A stretch of 64,000 nucleotides of DNA. Source: Magicicada septendecula (taxonomy: Eukaryota > Arthropoda > Insecta > Hemiptera > Cicadidae). The number at the start of each line of letters is the position of its first letter. Position 1 is the first letter of the stretch. Positions 10,600-23,180 of this stretch are shown here, in pieces. Both the position numbers and the translations under genes were made by a program. The notes beneath the pieces are model-generated. The model saw only the letters and a program-made list of their open reading frames with translations. It had not been told where the DNA came from and searched no databases. The DNA lies in NCBI GenBank assembly GCA_034769895.1, contig CM068373.1, forward strand, positions 204,001,964 through 204,065,963, in the 5' to 3' direction.

Positions 10600-11852
10600 A
10601 TGCCTCCTAAACGCCAGCAACCACCAACTGCTGAAGAAATTGCAGCAAAAAAAGCACGTAATGCTTAAGCTCAAAGACGCCGTAGAGCGGCCATGTCAGA
10701 AGAGCAGCTTCAAGCAGAATGTAAAGCTAATGCTGTAAGTCACCGGCAACACAGAGAAAATATGCCACAAAATCAACTTCAACAAGAGCGCGAGGCAAAC
10801 GCTGAAAGACAAAGGTTTGCACGCCAACATCAAAGAGGACGTCTGAGTAGATATGTCCGATCCCGCAACACCGTTTTGCTTCCCGAAAACTTCAATGAAG
10901 ACGAAATTGAAGAAAGTTATCTTGGCCCAATGGACGCTAAATGTCCATTTTGCAATGCCACGCATTTCAAAAATGAATTAATGTCAAATTGCTGCCATAA
11001 AGGGACCATTGCATTAGATGAAATACGAATGCATCCCTTCATTACAAATTACATGAATGGATCTGATCCAAATTCCAAAATTTCATGGAAAACATAAGAT
11101 CCTACAACAGTGCAATGGCCTTTGCCTCAATGGGAGCACAAGTTGACCAATCAGTGACCAGACGTTCAGGTCCTTTTTGTTACAGAATCCATGGGCAAAT
11201 TTATCACGCTACATCTGCATTACACCCAAATCAAGGTGAATTACCAAAGTATGCCCAACTATATATTTTGGATTCGGCCCAAGCCTTGACAGAAAGAATG
11301 AACAATCAAGCAAACAATGGATGCATTCGTGTCGTAATGGAGAACCTCCAAAAACTTCTTGGAGATATCAATCCGTTCTCTAGAGAATACAAGAACATGC
11401 TCAAATTTGAACAAGACGAAATGCTAAAGGCAAATCGGGAAAACCGAACGCCAATTGAATATAGCATGACTTTCTTGCGAGAAAGAGTAAATAATGTGCT
11501 CTCCAGCAGAACCAACGCTCCCACTGCCAGAGGAGAAATTGCTGCCGTTTTTCACAGTGCAGATGGTGCACCCCCAGAAAATCAGGATATTACAATTTAT
11601 CCGAAAAGCGGAATTTTACAAAATATATCCATCCTGAGTAGACTCTGTGACCCAATGCTTTTCCCATATGGGGATTCAGGGTGGACCACAGATCTGAAGA
11701 AAGCTGTTGGTCAAGGAAATGTGTCCCAGCTTCAATGGTATTCATACCATTTTGCCATTCGTGATAGAAACTTTAACGAGTTCCTCAACGCAGGAAAGCT
11801 GCTTCACCAATTCATGGTTGATGCCTATTGCAAGACCGAGGCAAACCGTTAG
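10600..11852 (+). pseudogene. Helitron Rep-helicase, N-terminal region
   Basis: The likely start is ATG 10600 (MPPKRQQPPT). The piece is Arg/Gln/Glu-rich, then has a zinc-finger-like CPFCNATHFKNE...CC segment and the conserved helitron stretch LSRLCDPMLFPYGDSGW. Lesions: TAA at 10666-10668, a frame change near 11085-11097 and TAG at 11850-11852. The N-terminal zinc finger of these proteins is thought to bind DNA. Confidence 0.85.
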
Positions 11853-11915
11853 AATTGGTTTCGAAAAAATCAAAACACAGTAAAAGCTGAAGACTATGAT
11901 GTTCTTCACCGATTT

Positions 11916-13155
11916 GTGAACAACCACAATTTTGAGGACGTTAACATATTGCCTGGAAAGAAAGTTATATTGCCTTCAACCTTCCAATGGAGTCCAAGAA
12001 ATATGGCTCAAAATTACCAAGATGCTATGGCCATGGTCAGGAAATATGGCAAACCTGACTTATTTGTAACATTCACGTGCAATCCTAAATGGAGGGAAAT
12101 CAGGGAAAACTTACTTCCCGGTCAGCAACCATGCGACCGGCCTGATTTAGTAGCAAGAGTGTTTGAGTTGAAACTGAAATTGCTACTTGAAGAATTAACC
12201 AAACACCATGGGCACGTGTTAGGGCTATGCTCCACGTGATCGAGTTCCAAAAACGTGGTCTACCACATGGGCACATATTGCTATTCATGGCCCCGGAAGA
12301 CAAAGTCTGGGAGAATGAAAGAATTGACAAAATTGTCTGTGCAGAACTCCCTGATAAAGATGCCCACCCGAGGCTACATGAAATTGTAAAATCCTGTATG
12401 ATACACGGCCCATGTGGTCCATTAAATCCAAACGCACCGTGTATGGAAAACGGCAAATGCACAAAAGAATTCCCAAAAGATTTCTGTGCCGAGACCAACA
12501 GCAATGTCAATGGTTACCCAAAATATCAACGCCGAGATGATGGTAACTTTGTTGAACTTGGGGGAAACAAAGTGGATAACAGATGGGTGGTGCCATACAA
12601 CCCATACCTGTCTCTGAAATACAACGCCCACATTAACGTAGAGATTTGTAGCTCAATTCAAAGCGTTAAATACCTCTTCAAATACGTTTACAAGGGGCAT
12701 GACTGTGCAAATATTCAATTCGTTACTGTTCCCCCAGAACAGGAAGCTACTATTGAATGGGACGAAGTAAAAATTACTTGGAGACCCGATATGTAAGTGC
12801 ACCTGAAGCATGCTGGAGGCTCAGGGAATACAAAATGCACCACCAAACTGATCGTGTGGAAAGATTAAATGTCCACCTTGAGGACAAGCATACAATATGT
12901 TTTATACCAGGCAAGGAAGCTGAAGCTGTACAGCAAAAAGCCACCAAGTCCAAACTTCTGGCTTGGTTTAAACTTAATCAGGAAGACCCTAATGCCCGAG
13001 AGTACTTATATATTGAATTTTCCGAACACTATACCTGGGATGACAAAAATTCTAAATGGAAACCACGTCTTAGAGGACATGAAACTACAATTGGCAGAAT
13101 GTTTGCCGTAAGTCCCACGGATAGAGAAAATGGTTCCTCCGAATTCTCCTTCTAA
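11916..13155 (+). pseudogene. Helitron Rep (HUH nuclease) domain
   Basis: The Rep motifs are visible: PDLFVTFTCNPKW, then HVIEFQKRGLPHGHILLF, whose H-G-H fills the two-histidine metal site, and KYLFKYVYKGHD with the catalytic tyrosine region. The HUH nuclease nicks and joins single strands during rolling-circle-like transposition. The frame changes near 12225 and again near 12790, and is lost near 13150, so the domain is split over three open pieces. The middle residue of the HUH motif is Gly rather than a bulky hydrophobic. Confidence 0.9.
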
Positions 13156-13271
13156 ATGTTAGAGGAGCAACATCTTTCGGGGACCTAAGAACAGACGAAG
13201 GAATATCCTATCCCCTTTGCAACTTTCCAAAAAGCATGCATTGCAAGGGGATTAACTGATGATGGCTCAGA

Positions 13272-14981
13272 ATGGGATACTTGCCTGTACAACTTAGGCA
13301 GTTGTTTGCATTTATTTGTATAATGTGTGAGCCGTCGGATGCAGCAGCATTATTCGACAGACATAAGGACAATCTTATGCAAGACTATAAGAGACGCTTT
13401 CCTGATGGAGAAAAAGCTCTCTATTTGACGCTTAAAGAAATTGAATCTGTCCTTCGAACACATGGAAAGTCATTGGTAGATTTTGGCCTAGAACTTCCAG
13501 TCGGCAGCTATGACGAGCCAATCCATTCTGGAAAATATTACGATCCAATTACCGAAAAAACTATGTTTGAAGAAAAGTTTCAAATGCTCAACCCAGGGCA
13601 AAGAAGGGCTTTCGACAAAATCAGGGAAGCAATTGAAAACCATAACTTACCCAAACGTCTATTCTTTATTGATGGACCTGGCGGAAGTGGTAAAACCTTC
13701 CTTTACAACACAATCATGCACTATGTGCGTAGCAAAAATGAATTAGTCTTACCATGTGCATTTACAGGCATAGCAGCAACTTTGCTTGAGGGAGGCAGAA
13801 CTTCCCACAGTCGTTTCAAGCTGCCTATTCCAATAAATGAAACATCAACCTGTAATGTTCGACATGGGACTAATACGGCAAATGAACTGGAAAAGGCCAA
13901 AGTGATAATCTGGGATGAAGCTTCAATGGCCCCAGCACATGGAGTAAATGCAGTTGACACACTGTATAAAGAACTCTTAGCTGAAGATCCAAAAGTTCCT
14001 TCTAAAAAACCATTTGGAGGTGCGGTCTTTCTTTTCGGAGGAGATTTTAGACAAATTCTCTCTGTTGTTCCACATGGCAGCAGAACCGAAATACTTTCTT
14101 CATGCATGAAGAATAGTAAGTGTTGGAAAAATATTCAGGTCCTAAAGTTAGACCAAAACATGCGTGCCAATGAGGACAATGTCCCATCAGAACACCGAGG
14201 CTTTTTCGATTGGCTTTTAAAACTTGGGAATGGAAAACTCCAAGAGCCTGGATTAGAGGAAGGCATCTTCGAAATTCCTCCAGTCTGCATTGAAAATGGA
14301 TGTATTGTTGCTGCTGTCTTTCCTGAGGTCATCCAATCAGGAGATGACAGCATTGCTAACCGTGCAATCCTGACTCCAAAAAACCACGAGTGACTTGAAC
14401 TTAATGAAAATGTCCTTAGACGAATTCAATCTGAATTGAAATGCTATACCAGCATAGATTCTATTCAGCAAGACAGTGCAAATGGCGAGGAGGCAGCAAA
14501 CTATCCAATAGAGTTTTTGAACAGCTTAACACCTGGAGGTATGCCTCCTCATAGACTTAACTTGAAAGTTGGTGCAGTAGTAATGTTGCTACGAAACCTT
14601 GACTCAACAAGAGGTCTTTGCAATGGCACCAGAATGGTCGTCAAGCAAATGATATCAAAAGTCATTGACTGTGAAATCCTGACCGGATCTTTTAAAGGTA
14701 CCAGGGTATTTATTCCAAGAGTTATTCTTGCACCCAGTGACCCTGACCTTCCCTTTACATTAAGACGAAAACAGTTTCCATTTAGACTTGCTTTTGCTAT
14801 GACCATCAACAAAAGCCAAGGGCAAACACTGGATTCAGTTGGTATTTATTTGCCATCTCCAGTATTCAGTCATGGACAACTTTATGTTGCATTTTCAAGA
14901 ACAAAGTCCTTTCAGCAAGTCAAGGTAAAAGTCTTAGGAACTGACCAACAAGGTAACTTAAAGAAATACCACAGAGTTTAG
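13272..14981 (+). pseudogene. Helitron Pif1-like helicase domain
   Basis: Two open pieces in one frame (13272-14393 and 14436-14981) are separated by a TGA at 14391-14393. Motifs in order: LNPGQRRAFDKI, Walker A GPGGSGKT, Walker B VIIWDEASMA, FGGDFRQILSVV, LDQNMRA, then NLKVGAVVMLLRNLD, FAMTINKSQGQTLDSVGIYL and YVAFSRTKS. This is a complete Pif1-family SF1B helicase as fused to Rep in Helitrons, where it unwinds the displaced strand. Apart from the one stop it looks well preserved. Confidence 0.93.
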
Positions 14982-15114
14982 ACCAACAATGTGGTCTACA
15001 AAGAAGTTTTCGCCCAATAATTAAATTTCATAGCCAATATGTAATTAAATGTATATGTAGTTAAATGTATTTAATATATGCCAATAAATAATTAAATATG
15101 TGCTAATAAAAATG

Positions 15115-15150
15115 CTCGCCACCCGGCCGTAGAACGGGTACTTCAGCTAG
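15115..15150 (+). other. Helitron 3' terminus with hairpin
   Basis: A hairpin of ACCCG/CGGGT with a 9-base loop, then 11 bases ending CTAG. The next host base is T. Confidence 0.85.
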
Positions 15151-18100
15151 TTAATAAATATTACTACCAGATAGGTCCTTATTTTATGCACATTCTAGTG
15201 TAAGTCTTATGTCGAACATTTTATTTACACAAAAGTTATTTAATTTAATCCGTTTTTTATTGTTAGTTCGTAACACAGTTATTCACACCCGCACACTCGC
15301 ATGCGTACGCATATGTTTGCGCTATTTCACAACACTCATTAGTTTTTATACATTCAAAAATCAAATTAATCTAAGTATTTTGACATGAATCATAGTGTCT
15401 ACAATGTCTCAACATGCAATCTTTACTTGAACCAATTCTTATTCTAACATGCTATCACATGTCAAGAGTGAAATTATTATTTTATATGCAAATCTCACCT
15501 ACTACATCACAGAGTTACAGAGTTTTGTCTGTGTTCTATTTGTGGTTCATAGTGTAACGCTGTAGCCTACTATTTTGGATTTGCTGGCAATTTATTCAAC
15601 ATGGTTATTAACAAGTTGAGTATTATGGATTTGTTGTTGTTTGTTTTGCGTTTTGCGTAGCACTCCGTCTATTAATGTTCTCGATTTCGTTGCTATTGGT
15701 AAAAAAACCTCGATTGTATGTATCTAAACTACCATTGTTTGTACTAATGAGCTACACAGGTCAGGAACAACACAAAATAATTGTGAAGGCAATAGACAAT
15801 AATATTGGGATAATTATGCTACCTATAACTTGTATAGCTGTCAACTAACTTGAATACCTATTGATCTAACGTAATAATATATTTTTAAGCTCAGTTACCT
15901 GAAGAATAATAAATAAATGTTACGAAAAATAATAAAATTAATTAAGATTTATGTAGACATTACTAAAACCTAAAAACATAAAACTAAGTTATGTCTAAAC
16001 ATTTTCTAATATAAATAGAACCACTTATAAATACGTAATTAAATAACATTGTTTAATTTAGTTCTATCGTTTTGTTTGCTGACAATAACTTTAAAAATCG
16101 GTTGAAATTGCGTTAAAATTATAATTAACTCTAACTACCAAAATGCATTACTCAGTATCCTTCTTTCTATATCTGGTGTCCGGGCTTTTGTTGCTGCAAC
16201 ATGGATAAGTACTGTTCGCTATCCAAATACTGACATGATGCACTATAGACATCAACAGTGCATTGAACTGGTAGATTAGGTGATTTCTGAACATAAACAA
16301 TCAAATCATACGGTTGAGGTTACATCATTTCAATACAAATAGAAACATTTTAATACAAATACATTGGAATCAGAAACCTGTATTACTATGATGGTACACA
16401 ATTTTTTCATTTCCTTATAATGGCAATGAAAAAGACCTGAAAAGAAGCCACAGCTAGTTAGAAGCCATTCAAATAAAATTTAAAAATATAACGCTTGCTT
16501 TTATATTTATTACAAATAAAATCTGAATAATACACGTGTTTGATGTCTGTAAAAAACAGTATAATTCATCAAAAATATATACGCATAAGATTACGGATTT
16601 TCTTTAATCTAATAAAAATGTATAACCATCTATACACATTTTGTATTAATTCCTGTGACGCTACAGCTTGCAAGCGAAGTCAGGATATGTTACGCTCACC
16701 GCTGTTCTTCGCTATTCTTTATGGTTACAATAAAATCAACCAGAAAGTATAAGCCTATATTTATAAAGTACACATGTTTCTTTCCCGTGATATAAGTATT
16801 CTTTATTACATATGTGTAGATAAACGTATAAATGTTTCTAGTCTGTTTAATATTAAAAGGTACAGCACTGTAGATGATTACATGTGACGTCAGGAGCTTT
16901 GCGATTTCAAGAAACGGTCGTTACAAATAATTATCATTACTCACAAGTGCCTCTTTTGACAAAACAAAGCTCTTTTTGCATTAAAATAATAAAGAATTGT
17001 AATTAAAGTTTTTTTTCTGCAGTTGGCAAAAGCGTGCAGACACTACATACAAACATAAATACGTTTAATTTGAGTAAACATTTAAAGATTAATAGACATT
17101 TTTCACCGCCTAAGAACACAAATTGTTAAACCATTCGATTTGTATACGTATAATTGACAGATATGATATTTGAAAACATGGAACTACTTTTATTACAATT
17201 AGTAATTAACCATCCTTAACGGATATTAATTTTAAATGTACGTGAATAATGTTTTGTCCTGCTTATCCGATGTTCGTTACTTTTCTATACCCAATCTCTA
17301 GTCTCTACTGAACTTGAATACCACCCACTCCCTTACAGTTTCGTTTCTCCAACACATTCTGTTTCAAACTTTATTTTTACTTCGGATGGTTTTCATTAAT
17401 TTGGTTTACGACATCAATCGATTTGGTCTTATTACCTCTGTTACTGAATTTGTTATATTTATTGTTTTTTTAAATTGGTATTGTCTCAATTATAGAATGG
17501 ACTGCAGTTCAATGACAAAATTTATTCCGTTGCCGTGAGTAATTTTTCTTACGTATCCTTGGTTACTCATAACTCGATCCTTATAAAATACATTGTACTT
17601 ATGACAGTCTTCTACGGTTCTCTTGTTTCCTTTCAATATATATTTACAATGCTGCTTACCATGCAACTGGCTCCTCTTTCTTGTAGGCAGTTTCTATCTC
17701 CGATTGCCTAGTCGACCGCATCGTCATTTGTCATATTTTGTCTGCACTGTCAACAACGTAAAATATTATTAGATGTATAATATTCATATACTTCTTATAA
17801 ACATGTATAATTATTACTTGTAAGCAGATATTTTTCAATTTATGAATGGACAGTTGCAATACAAAGGTGTAATTTTAAATTGTTAATAGTTATTACAAAT
17901 TGTGACCATGTATCATGTGTCCCATATGAATTCGTTCCTGGACCAGCGTTAGAGAGTAAAAACAAATTTGCTAGTCTTGCTAGGAAAACAGGAAATTATG
18001 ACCAAGTGATATGCTACTTGACTAACTCCAGGTCATCATAAACGATTAAACCTGGTTACAGTGTAGTATAAAATATTTGTTAACAAGCGTAACTCAACAC

Positions 18101-18796
18101 ATTTTGTATAGAAATATACCTTCAAAACTAAAGTTCTTTTTTTACAATATCTCTTTACCACAGTAAACTTCCACGTGTTTGTCGCTAATGGGACGGAGTA
18201 GGCCTTTGCTCCGGAAATGTGTCCATATTTATAACATAGTTTGCATAAACAATAACTTTAATATAAATGAAGAAAAATAAATCCAGTGAAGTAGTGTCGG
18301 GTACTTTAGAGGCCAAGGAATTGGTCCAGTCCCACTAATCCAGCGGTTTGGGAATGTTGCATGCATAAAAGTGTCTCGAATGATATAAGGCCAATGAGCT
18401 GGTGCTCCACCGAAATGGAAGACATTTTGTCACCTCCTTTATAACGGGGGAAGCAGGTTAAACACTTATGAGTTTATCGTGATATCATAGAAAAAGAAAA
18501 GTTCAATCGTCTCAGCGTGTAATAAAGTACACCAACCACAGACTTTACCTAATATACTCCCTAAAAATAGTAGATACTCCCTTAAAAAGTAGATTCTCTA
18601 ATACCCAGGTACGTACCTTATGTCTGTTGACAATCCAATAACATGAAACATACGAGTCTCGTAGCCTATGCAAAAAGTGACTAACGTCACTCATTTTGTG
18701 AAAAATGGAAAATAAGGTTAACGCTCTCTAAAAATTTAGGGTAAATTTCAAATTCGTATAAATGAAGCTTGTGGCATTTCCGTAACACTTTGTGAT
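15151..18796. other. Intergenic AT-rich DNA, no recognised gene
   Basis: About 3.6 kb with short open frames only (the longest near 74 residues). None has a recognisable domain. No repeat structure was recognised apart from simple AT-rich sequence. Confidence 0.5.
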
Positions 18797-19068
18797 GTGT
18801 AGACTTAGATACTTGCATCTGGCATGTAGACTTAGATACTTGCATCTGGCGTGTAGACTTAGATACTTGCATCTGGCGTGTAGACTTAGATACTTGCATC
18901 TGGCGTGTAGACTTAGATACTTGCATCTGGCGTGTAGACTTAGATACTTGCATCTGGCGTGTAGACTTAGATACTTGCATCTGGCCGTGTAGACTTAGAT
19001 ACTTGCATCTGGCGTGTGGACTTAGATACTTGCATCTGGCCGTGTAGACTTAGATACTTGCATCTGGC
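18797..19068 (+). repeat. 27-bp minisatellite, 10 copies
   Basis: Ten near-identical copies of a 27-base unit (GTGTAGACTTAGATACTTGC plus ATCTGGC). Single-base insertions occur after copies 7 and 9. Because 27 is divisible by three, both strands are open over much of the array, giving spurious repetitive open frames. Confidence 0.97.
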
Positions 19069-19263
19069 GTGAAGCTTGTGTTACTGGATTACAAGGTGGT
19101 CGTGTAAATGTAAAAGCAAATTCAGCAGTTCCTTCTGTATCAGGCGTTCTGCCACAAGTATCTGCTTTTGTATTAAGCTTCTGTATCTGACCATTTAGTC
19201 TTCTCTACCGACGCAGTTTGCCAGAAATGTTTCTAATTGTTTCATATTCGAGGCTGTTTCATA

Positions 19264-20231
19264 TTGTTCAATAGAAACACTTTTAGAGGTTGTAAAGCAT
19301 TTTTTATTCAATGATTTTAAAAGAAGTCTCCATTAATATTAAGGCACGAGTCCCTCTGTTGCACTAATCTGTAGATCCCCTGCTGGTAAAATTCTTGCGG
19401 CTGTTTGCGGAACCATTCGCTAACATCAAACTCTACCTTAGCGTCCGATTTAAACCGCCGTCCTTTTAGTGATTTCTTTAATGAGCCAAAATCATGATAA
19501 TCGCACGGGGACAAGTCGGGAATGTAAGTGGATGGCTGGTTGTAAGACTTTCCACTTCATACGACCAAGCAGATCTTCAATCGTCTGGGCTACATAGGGT
19601 CGAACATTATCATGCAGAAGAATTACACCATTTGTGAGCTTCCCGGGTCGTTTATTCTTTATGCTGACCCGTAAGCGTTTTAAGCTGTTTGCATATCACT
19701 CAGCGTTGATGTTGACACCAGGTTGTTTAAAATCTAAGAGCAGCACACCCTGATAATCAAAAACTACGGTAACCATTACTTTTCCTGCCGAAGGTTGGGA
19801 CCGACATTTTTTCGCCTTCGGAGATTGTGCATGCTTCCACTGCATACTCTGACGTTTGGATTCTGGTTCGTAGTTATAACACCACGACCCATCACCGGCA
19901 ACAATTTAGTGTAGAAAGGCATTACCTTGTTGTTGATATAAAAACACTGACGTATAAATAACTATAGTCACCATATACAGCTTTCATTCTCGTATAAATT
20001 TCCATTGGCTGACGCCCCTCAGCGGCCAAAAACTGAATAAGGATTATCTTTAAACGGATTTTTAAATAGATGCTATTTTCCAACCCAGTCAAAACGCTTA
20101 GAAAAGAGCAAACTGCAAATATTTTTGACAGGACGTCACTAGTACTTAAACAGACAATATAAACAAATGAATTCCGTTGCCATGGCGACGAAGTCACTGC
20201 TGCGCAGATCAAACTTGTTTCTATTGAACAA
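19264..20231 (-). mobile_element. Internally deleted mariner element
   Basis: Terminal inverted repeats TTGTTCAATAGAAACA at 19264-19279 and its complement at 20216-20231 match over 16 bases. The left end follows TA; the right is followed by TC, so the TA target copy has mutated there. Between them lies a minus-strand mariner transposase remnant. At 968 bp the element is about 300 bp short of a usual mariner. Confidence 0.87.
19317..20050 (-). pseudogene. mariner transposase remnant
   Basis: The N-terminus reads IQFLAAEGRQPMEIYTRMKA near 20035-19970. The sequence then jumps to the region around the first catalytic Asp (a degraded form near 19890) and continues to the intact C-terminus 19514-19317 (SPCDYHDFGSLKKSLKGRRF, with the third catalytic Asp). 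About 120 residues between the DNA-binding half and the catalytic domain are missing, and stops occur throughout. Mariner transposase moves the element by cut and paste into TA. Confidence 0.87.
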
Positions 20232-21526
20232 TCCTCGTATAAAGGTTCGTCAACGTGCATTACTCTAAACTTCCTTTGATTAATAAAAAGAGAGACTTTG
20301 TTTCAGATAACCAAAGAGTGCACTGAACTTCCTTCTGTACCCACGGCGCTCGTCTTAAGTAAATAATCAATACAGTGCTCCTAGTGGCTAAACCAGGAAA
20401 CGTCTGAAACAACAGTATTAAAAACAATTAGAATAAAATATTACGCTTTACCCTCAAAGAACATTAAATAATAATAATAACAATAATAAAGCTTAATAGA
20501 ATAATTGTTTTGGGGAACACTGTATATATCTATATGACTGCTTAACATATGTTTTATTACCAGGACAGACTGACAATGGCTTTTCATTTTACTGTAACGC
20601 TATTTGATTCAAAAATCACTGGAAGCACTTATGAATTAAACTGTGAGGAACTGACGAACTTCAGGATCGACATTGACTTTAAATTTTCCATTAATGCTGT
20701 AAAATATAAATTTTTTGACGGCGAGACAAGTTAGGATAATTTTAATGCAATTCCGGACAATTTCAAGTTAACATCAGTGGCAGGTGACTATTAAAGTAGT
20801 TGTCCAAAAGACGCCTCTTTACTATATCCTCTGCAGATGGCTAGGAACGTGTCCAAAAAAACACCATAAAACGTTCTTTAAACACACAGGCCACAGGTAT
20901 GTTATATAGGTTTCACTGCAGAAAGGAACTCAAAGAAAAAAAATAAGAGTAGTTGTTACGATAGAGGTAAAGAGACGGTAAGAACAATTTTGTAGTAAAC
21001 TTGTTTTATACCATTAAGAAGAGGAGTCGTCCCTTTTATAAACGACTCAGGAAGGGATCAACTTATTATAACTGTTTATGGCGATGATATATTCTGATAA
21101 ACTTTCTGCTTTCTGTTCATTAAGAAAACGGTTTTGTTAATTTAGTTTCTCCCCCTGAACTTCTCTCTTACTTACCTCTCTTTCTTACTGTCTCTCCCTC
21201 CTCACTTTCTATCTGTCCATTTATCTGCGTCTCTGGGTTTCCAAACAATTAGGTCAACAATATTTATTTATTAATAGAGATTTATTTGTGAAACGTGCGT
21301 CAGTTAGAAATACGACGATAGCAATTTAACAAAATATACTTACAGAAATATTTATTGTTTGAACACATAAATATTGATTAAACATATATGTTATTTAACC
21401 AGTTGCCGTGACGACACATTTTAACGACAACAATCTGGAAGGAATATACATGGGAACAAGTGCACAGATATCTTGTAGAGGTTAAACTTACAGTAGCTTC
21501 CTGTATGTTCAATATTCTTTAATTTT
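20232..21526. other. No recognised gene
   Basis: AT-rich. A plus-strand open frame at 20549-20734 (61 residues) has no recognisable domain. Short pyrimidine-rich stretches lie near 21150-21240. Confidence 0.45.
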
Positions 21527-21789
21527 ATGTTACTCTGTGCAAGGCTTTACACAAACATGGAACTGAATATATATCGGTCCTCAATGCTGATAACAGTTAC
21601 ATGCGCAACCTGCGGCTACTTAATCACGTGTTGTCGAAAAGTCAAAACTACAGAATTTGCTAAACTTGTATTGCGGTTTGATCACTGTACTGTACCCCAA
21701 ATTTCATCTTACTGTTAAAATTTTATTACATAGATCACATAGATTATGTAAAGCAAAACTTTGTAAGACTCTCTTTTTTCATATTATCA

Positions 21790-22689
21790 ATGACAATTTG
21801 TACATATTACCGAATAAAATTCTTAGTTGGTCATGATCTAAGGCGTAATATTTTTGATAATATTAAGTACGTGGATCAGTCGCTTGAATCTCTTCATGTT
21901 AAAGTCCCTCACACACGGAACACTATAGAATGCGTCCTGTCTATAACAGTGCCTTGTACCGTACTTATTTACTATTTTATTCTAAATACGTGTTCTAGAG
22001 GAAAATGTAAATTCGTTGTTAATTTAAAGATGTTATTTGACCCCACAAGCGGTTTACTTTCAGGTATGACGCAGTAATCTTTACTGTGAAATGCTACTTT
22101 TTAATGAACATTATACGGCAAAGAGTGATTCTTGCTGGGCGCGCTGCCAAGCACGTTGATACACTCAGCAACAGGAACATTGCGTGGAGTGATCAGGTGA
22201 CTGTTTCGGATGCCGGCCACCAAAGGAGTGGAAACTTCCTGACCGACGTATACGACAATTACAGAGTATCTATCGCGGCATTAGTGAAGCGTTTTACACG
22301 GCAAAGATTTCTATAGAATATTTTCCTTTCGCTACGTCCTCAGGTTTATTGTGCTTTATTCTTTCCAAATTGTTGCAGCGGTAACTAAAGTCTTCGAAAT
22401 ACACGTTATTCCTTTTTCAATTGGTCTTATAATGGACATGATACCAATTTTAATAACTGAATCTATCTGCGCAGAATTGCATTATTTGCAACGTCCGTTA
22501 AACAGTTTTTATTTCAAACGACAACTGAGAAACTTGAGAAACGCTACTAAAGTTTGGATCTACCAATTCGCTCACAGGGAGAAGAGGTTTGACTGTAAAT
22601 ATTTTGATTTGGACGTCGACCTAATGTGTTTTTTCTACGACTTAGTTTCTTTGCTTACATTTGCTATGATAGACGAACGTCTCAAATAA
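21790..22689 (+). CDS. Gustatory-receptor-like gene fragment (two exons)
   Basis: The first piece (21790-22063) has DNIKYVDQSLESLHVKVPHT followed by a hydrophobic segment (VLSITVPCTVLIYYFIL), a pattern seen in the second intracellular loop and third membrane span of insect gustatory receptors. The last piece (22379-22689) ends HREKRFDCKYFDLDVDLM and a final hydrophobic span, like the conserved receptor C-terminus. A donor G|GTATGA after 22063 and acceptor TTGTTGCAG|CG at 22378 are both phase 1, giving a 315-base intron. Full receptors have about 400 residues and seven spans. Here middle spans are missing, so this is a partial gene, a gene with unseen exons, or a pseudogene. Proteins of this family are chemosensory channels in the neuron membrane. 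Confidence 0.5.
22064..22378 (+). other. Candidate intron of the receptor-like gene
   Basis: It begins GTATGA after CAG and ends in a pyrimidine-containing TTGTTGCAG. Phase is 1 on both sides. An open piece inside (22086-22316) could be an alternative exon; no receptor motif is clear in it. Confidence 0.4.
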
Positions 22690-23180
22690 AAACGTGTGTT
22701 GTAGACGGGGTGGTGACCGTAAACATGAATTAAACAATTACTTGTAATTTCAATAGTGTTTGCAAGTGTTTGTTGTCTCGTACACAGTCAAAACTTTAAT
22801 CTAGAAACTTTATTTTCTGTCAAGTGTGTTAAATTCAAATTTCACAAAACACATTGTAATTTATGTTACTACTATGACGGTACTTTTTTTTACTAAACTT
22901 TTATTGCAACCACTAACAAGCAATTATAATTTCCACAAGCACATTCAAGCCTCTCGGTTCATCATAAGATGGGACACAACAACCTACCTAGAAACATTCA
23001 CCCCTTTATATATCTTATCTATAACCCAGAAGCGTCAACTTGACATAAACAAACATAGCAGGTAAACGCCCTTGTTACGCCTTAGCCAGCAAACAATCAG
23101 CCGAGTCACTACCCCTTGTCCCAGTACTTTTCCATTGATGCCTAGTAACTAAGTATCAGACTGCTACCAACCTTTATGTT
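22690..23180. other. No recognised gene
   Basis: AT-rich sequence 3' of the receptor-like fragment. A 79-residue open frame at 22826-23065 has no recognised motif. Confidence 0.4.

Larger units (their letters stand above)
10130..15150 (+). mobile_element. Helitron with recognisable termini
   Basis: The element starts with TC (TCTATAATATAACGCG at 10130) after an A and ends with CTAG at 15147-15150 before a T. This matches the Helitron rules of 5'-TC, 3'-CTRR and insertion between A and T without target duplication. A small hairpin (ACCCG 15121-15125 with CGGGT 15135-15139) lies 11 bases before the end, as Helitrons require for termination. Inside is a Rep-helicase gene. Total length is about 5.0 kb. 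Confidence 0.9.

Noticed and set aside
18687..18992. Long repetitive open frames on both strands (MQVSKSTR-type repeats and the opposite-strand version)
   Set aside because: They follow from a 27-base repeat whose length is a multiple of three; no start context, flanking coding sequence or known family.
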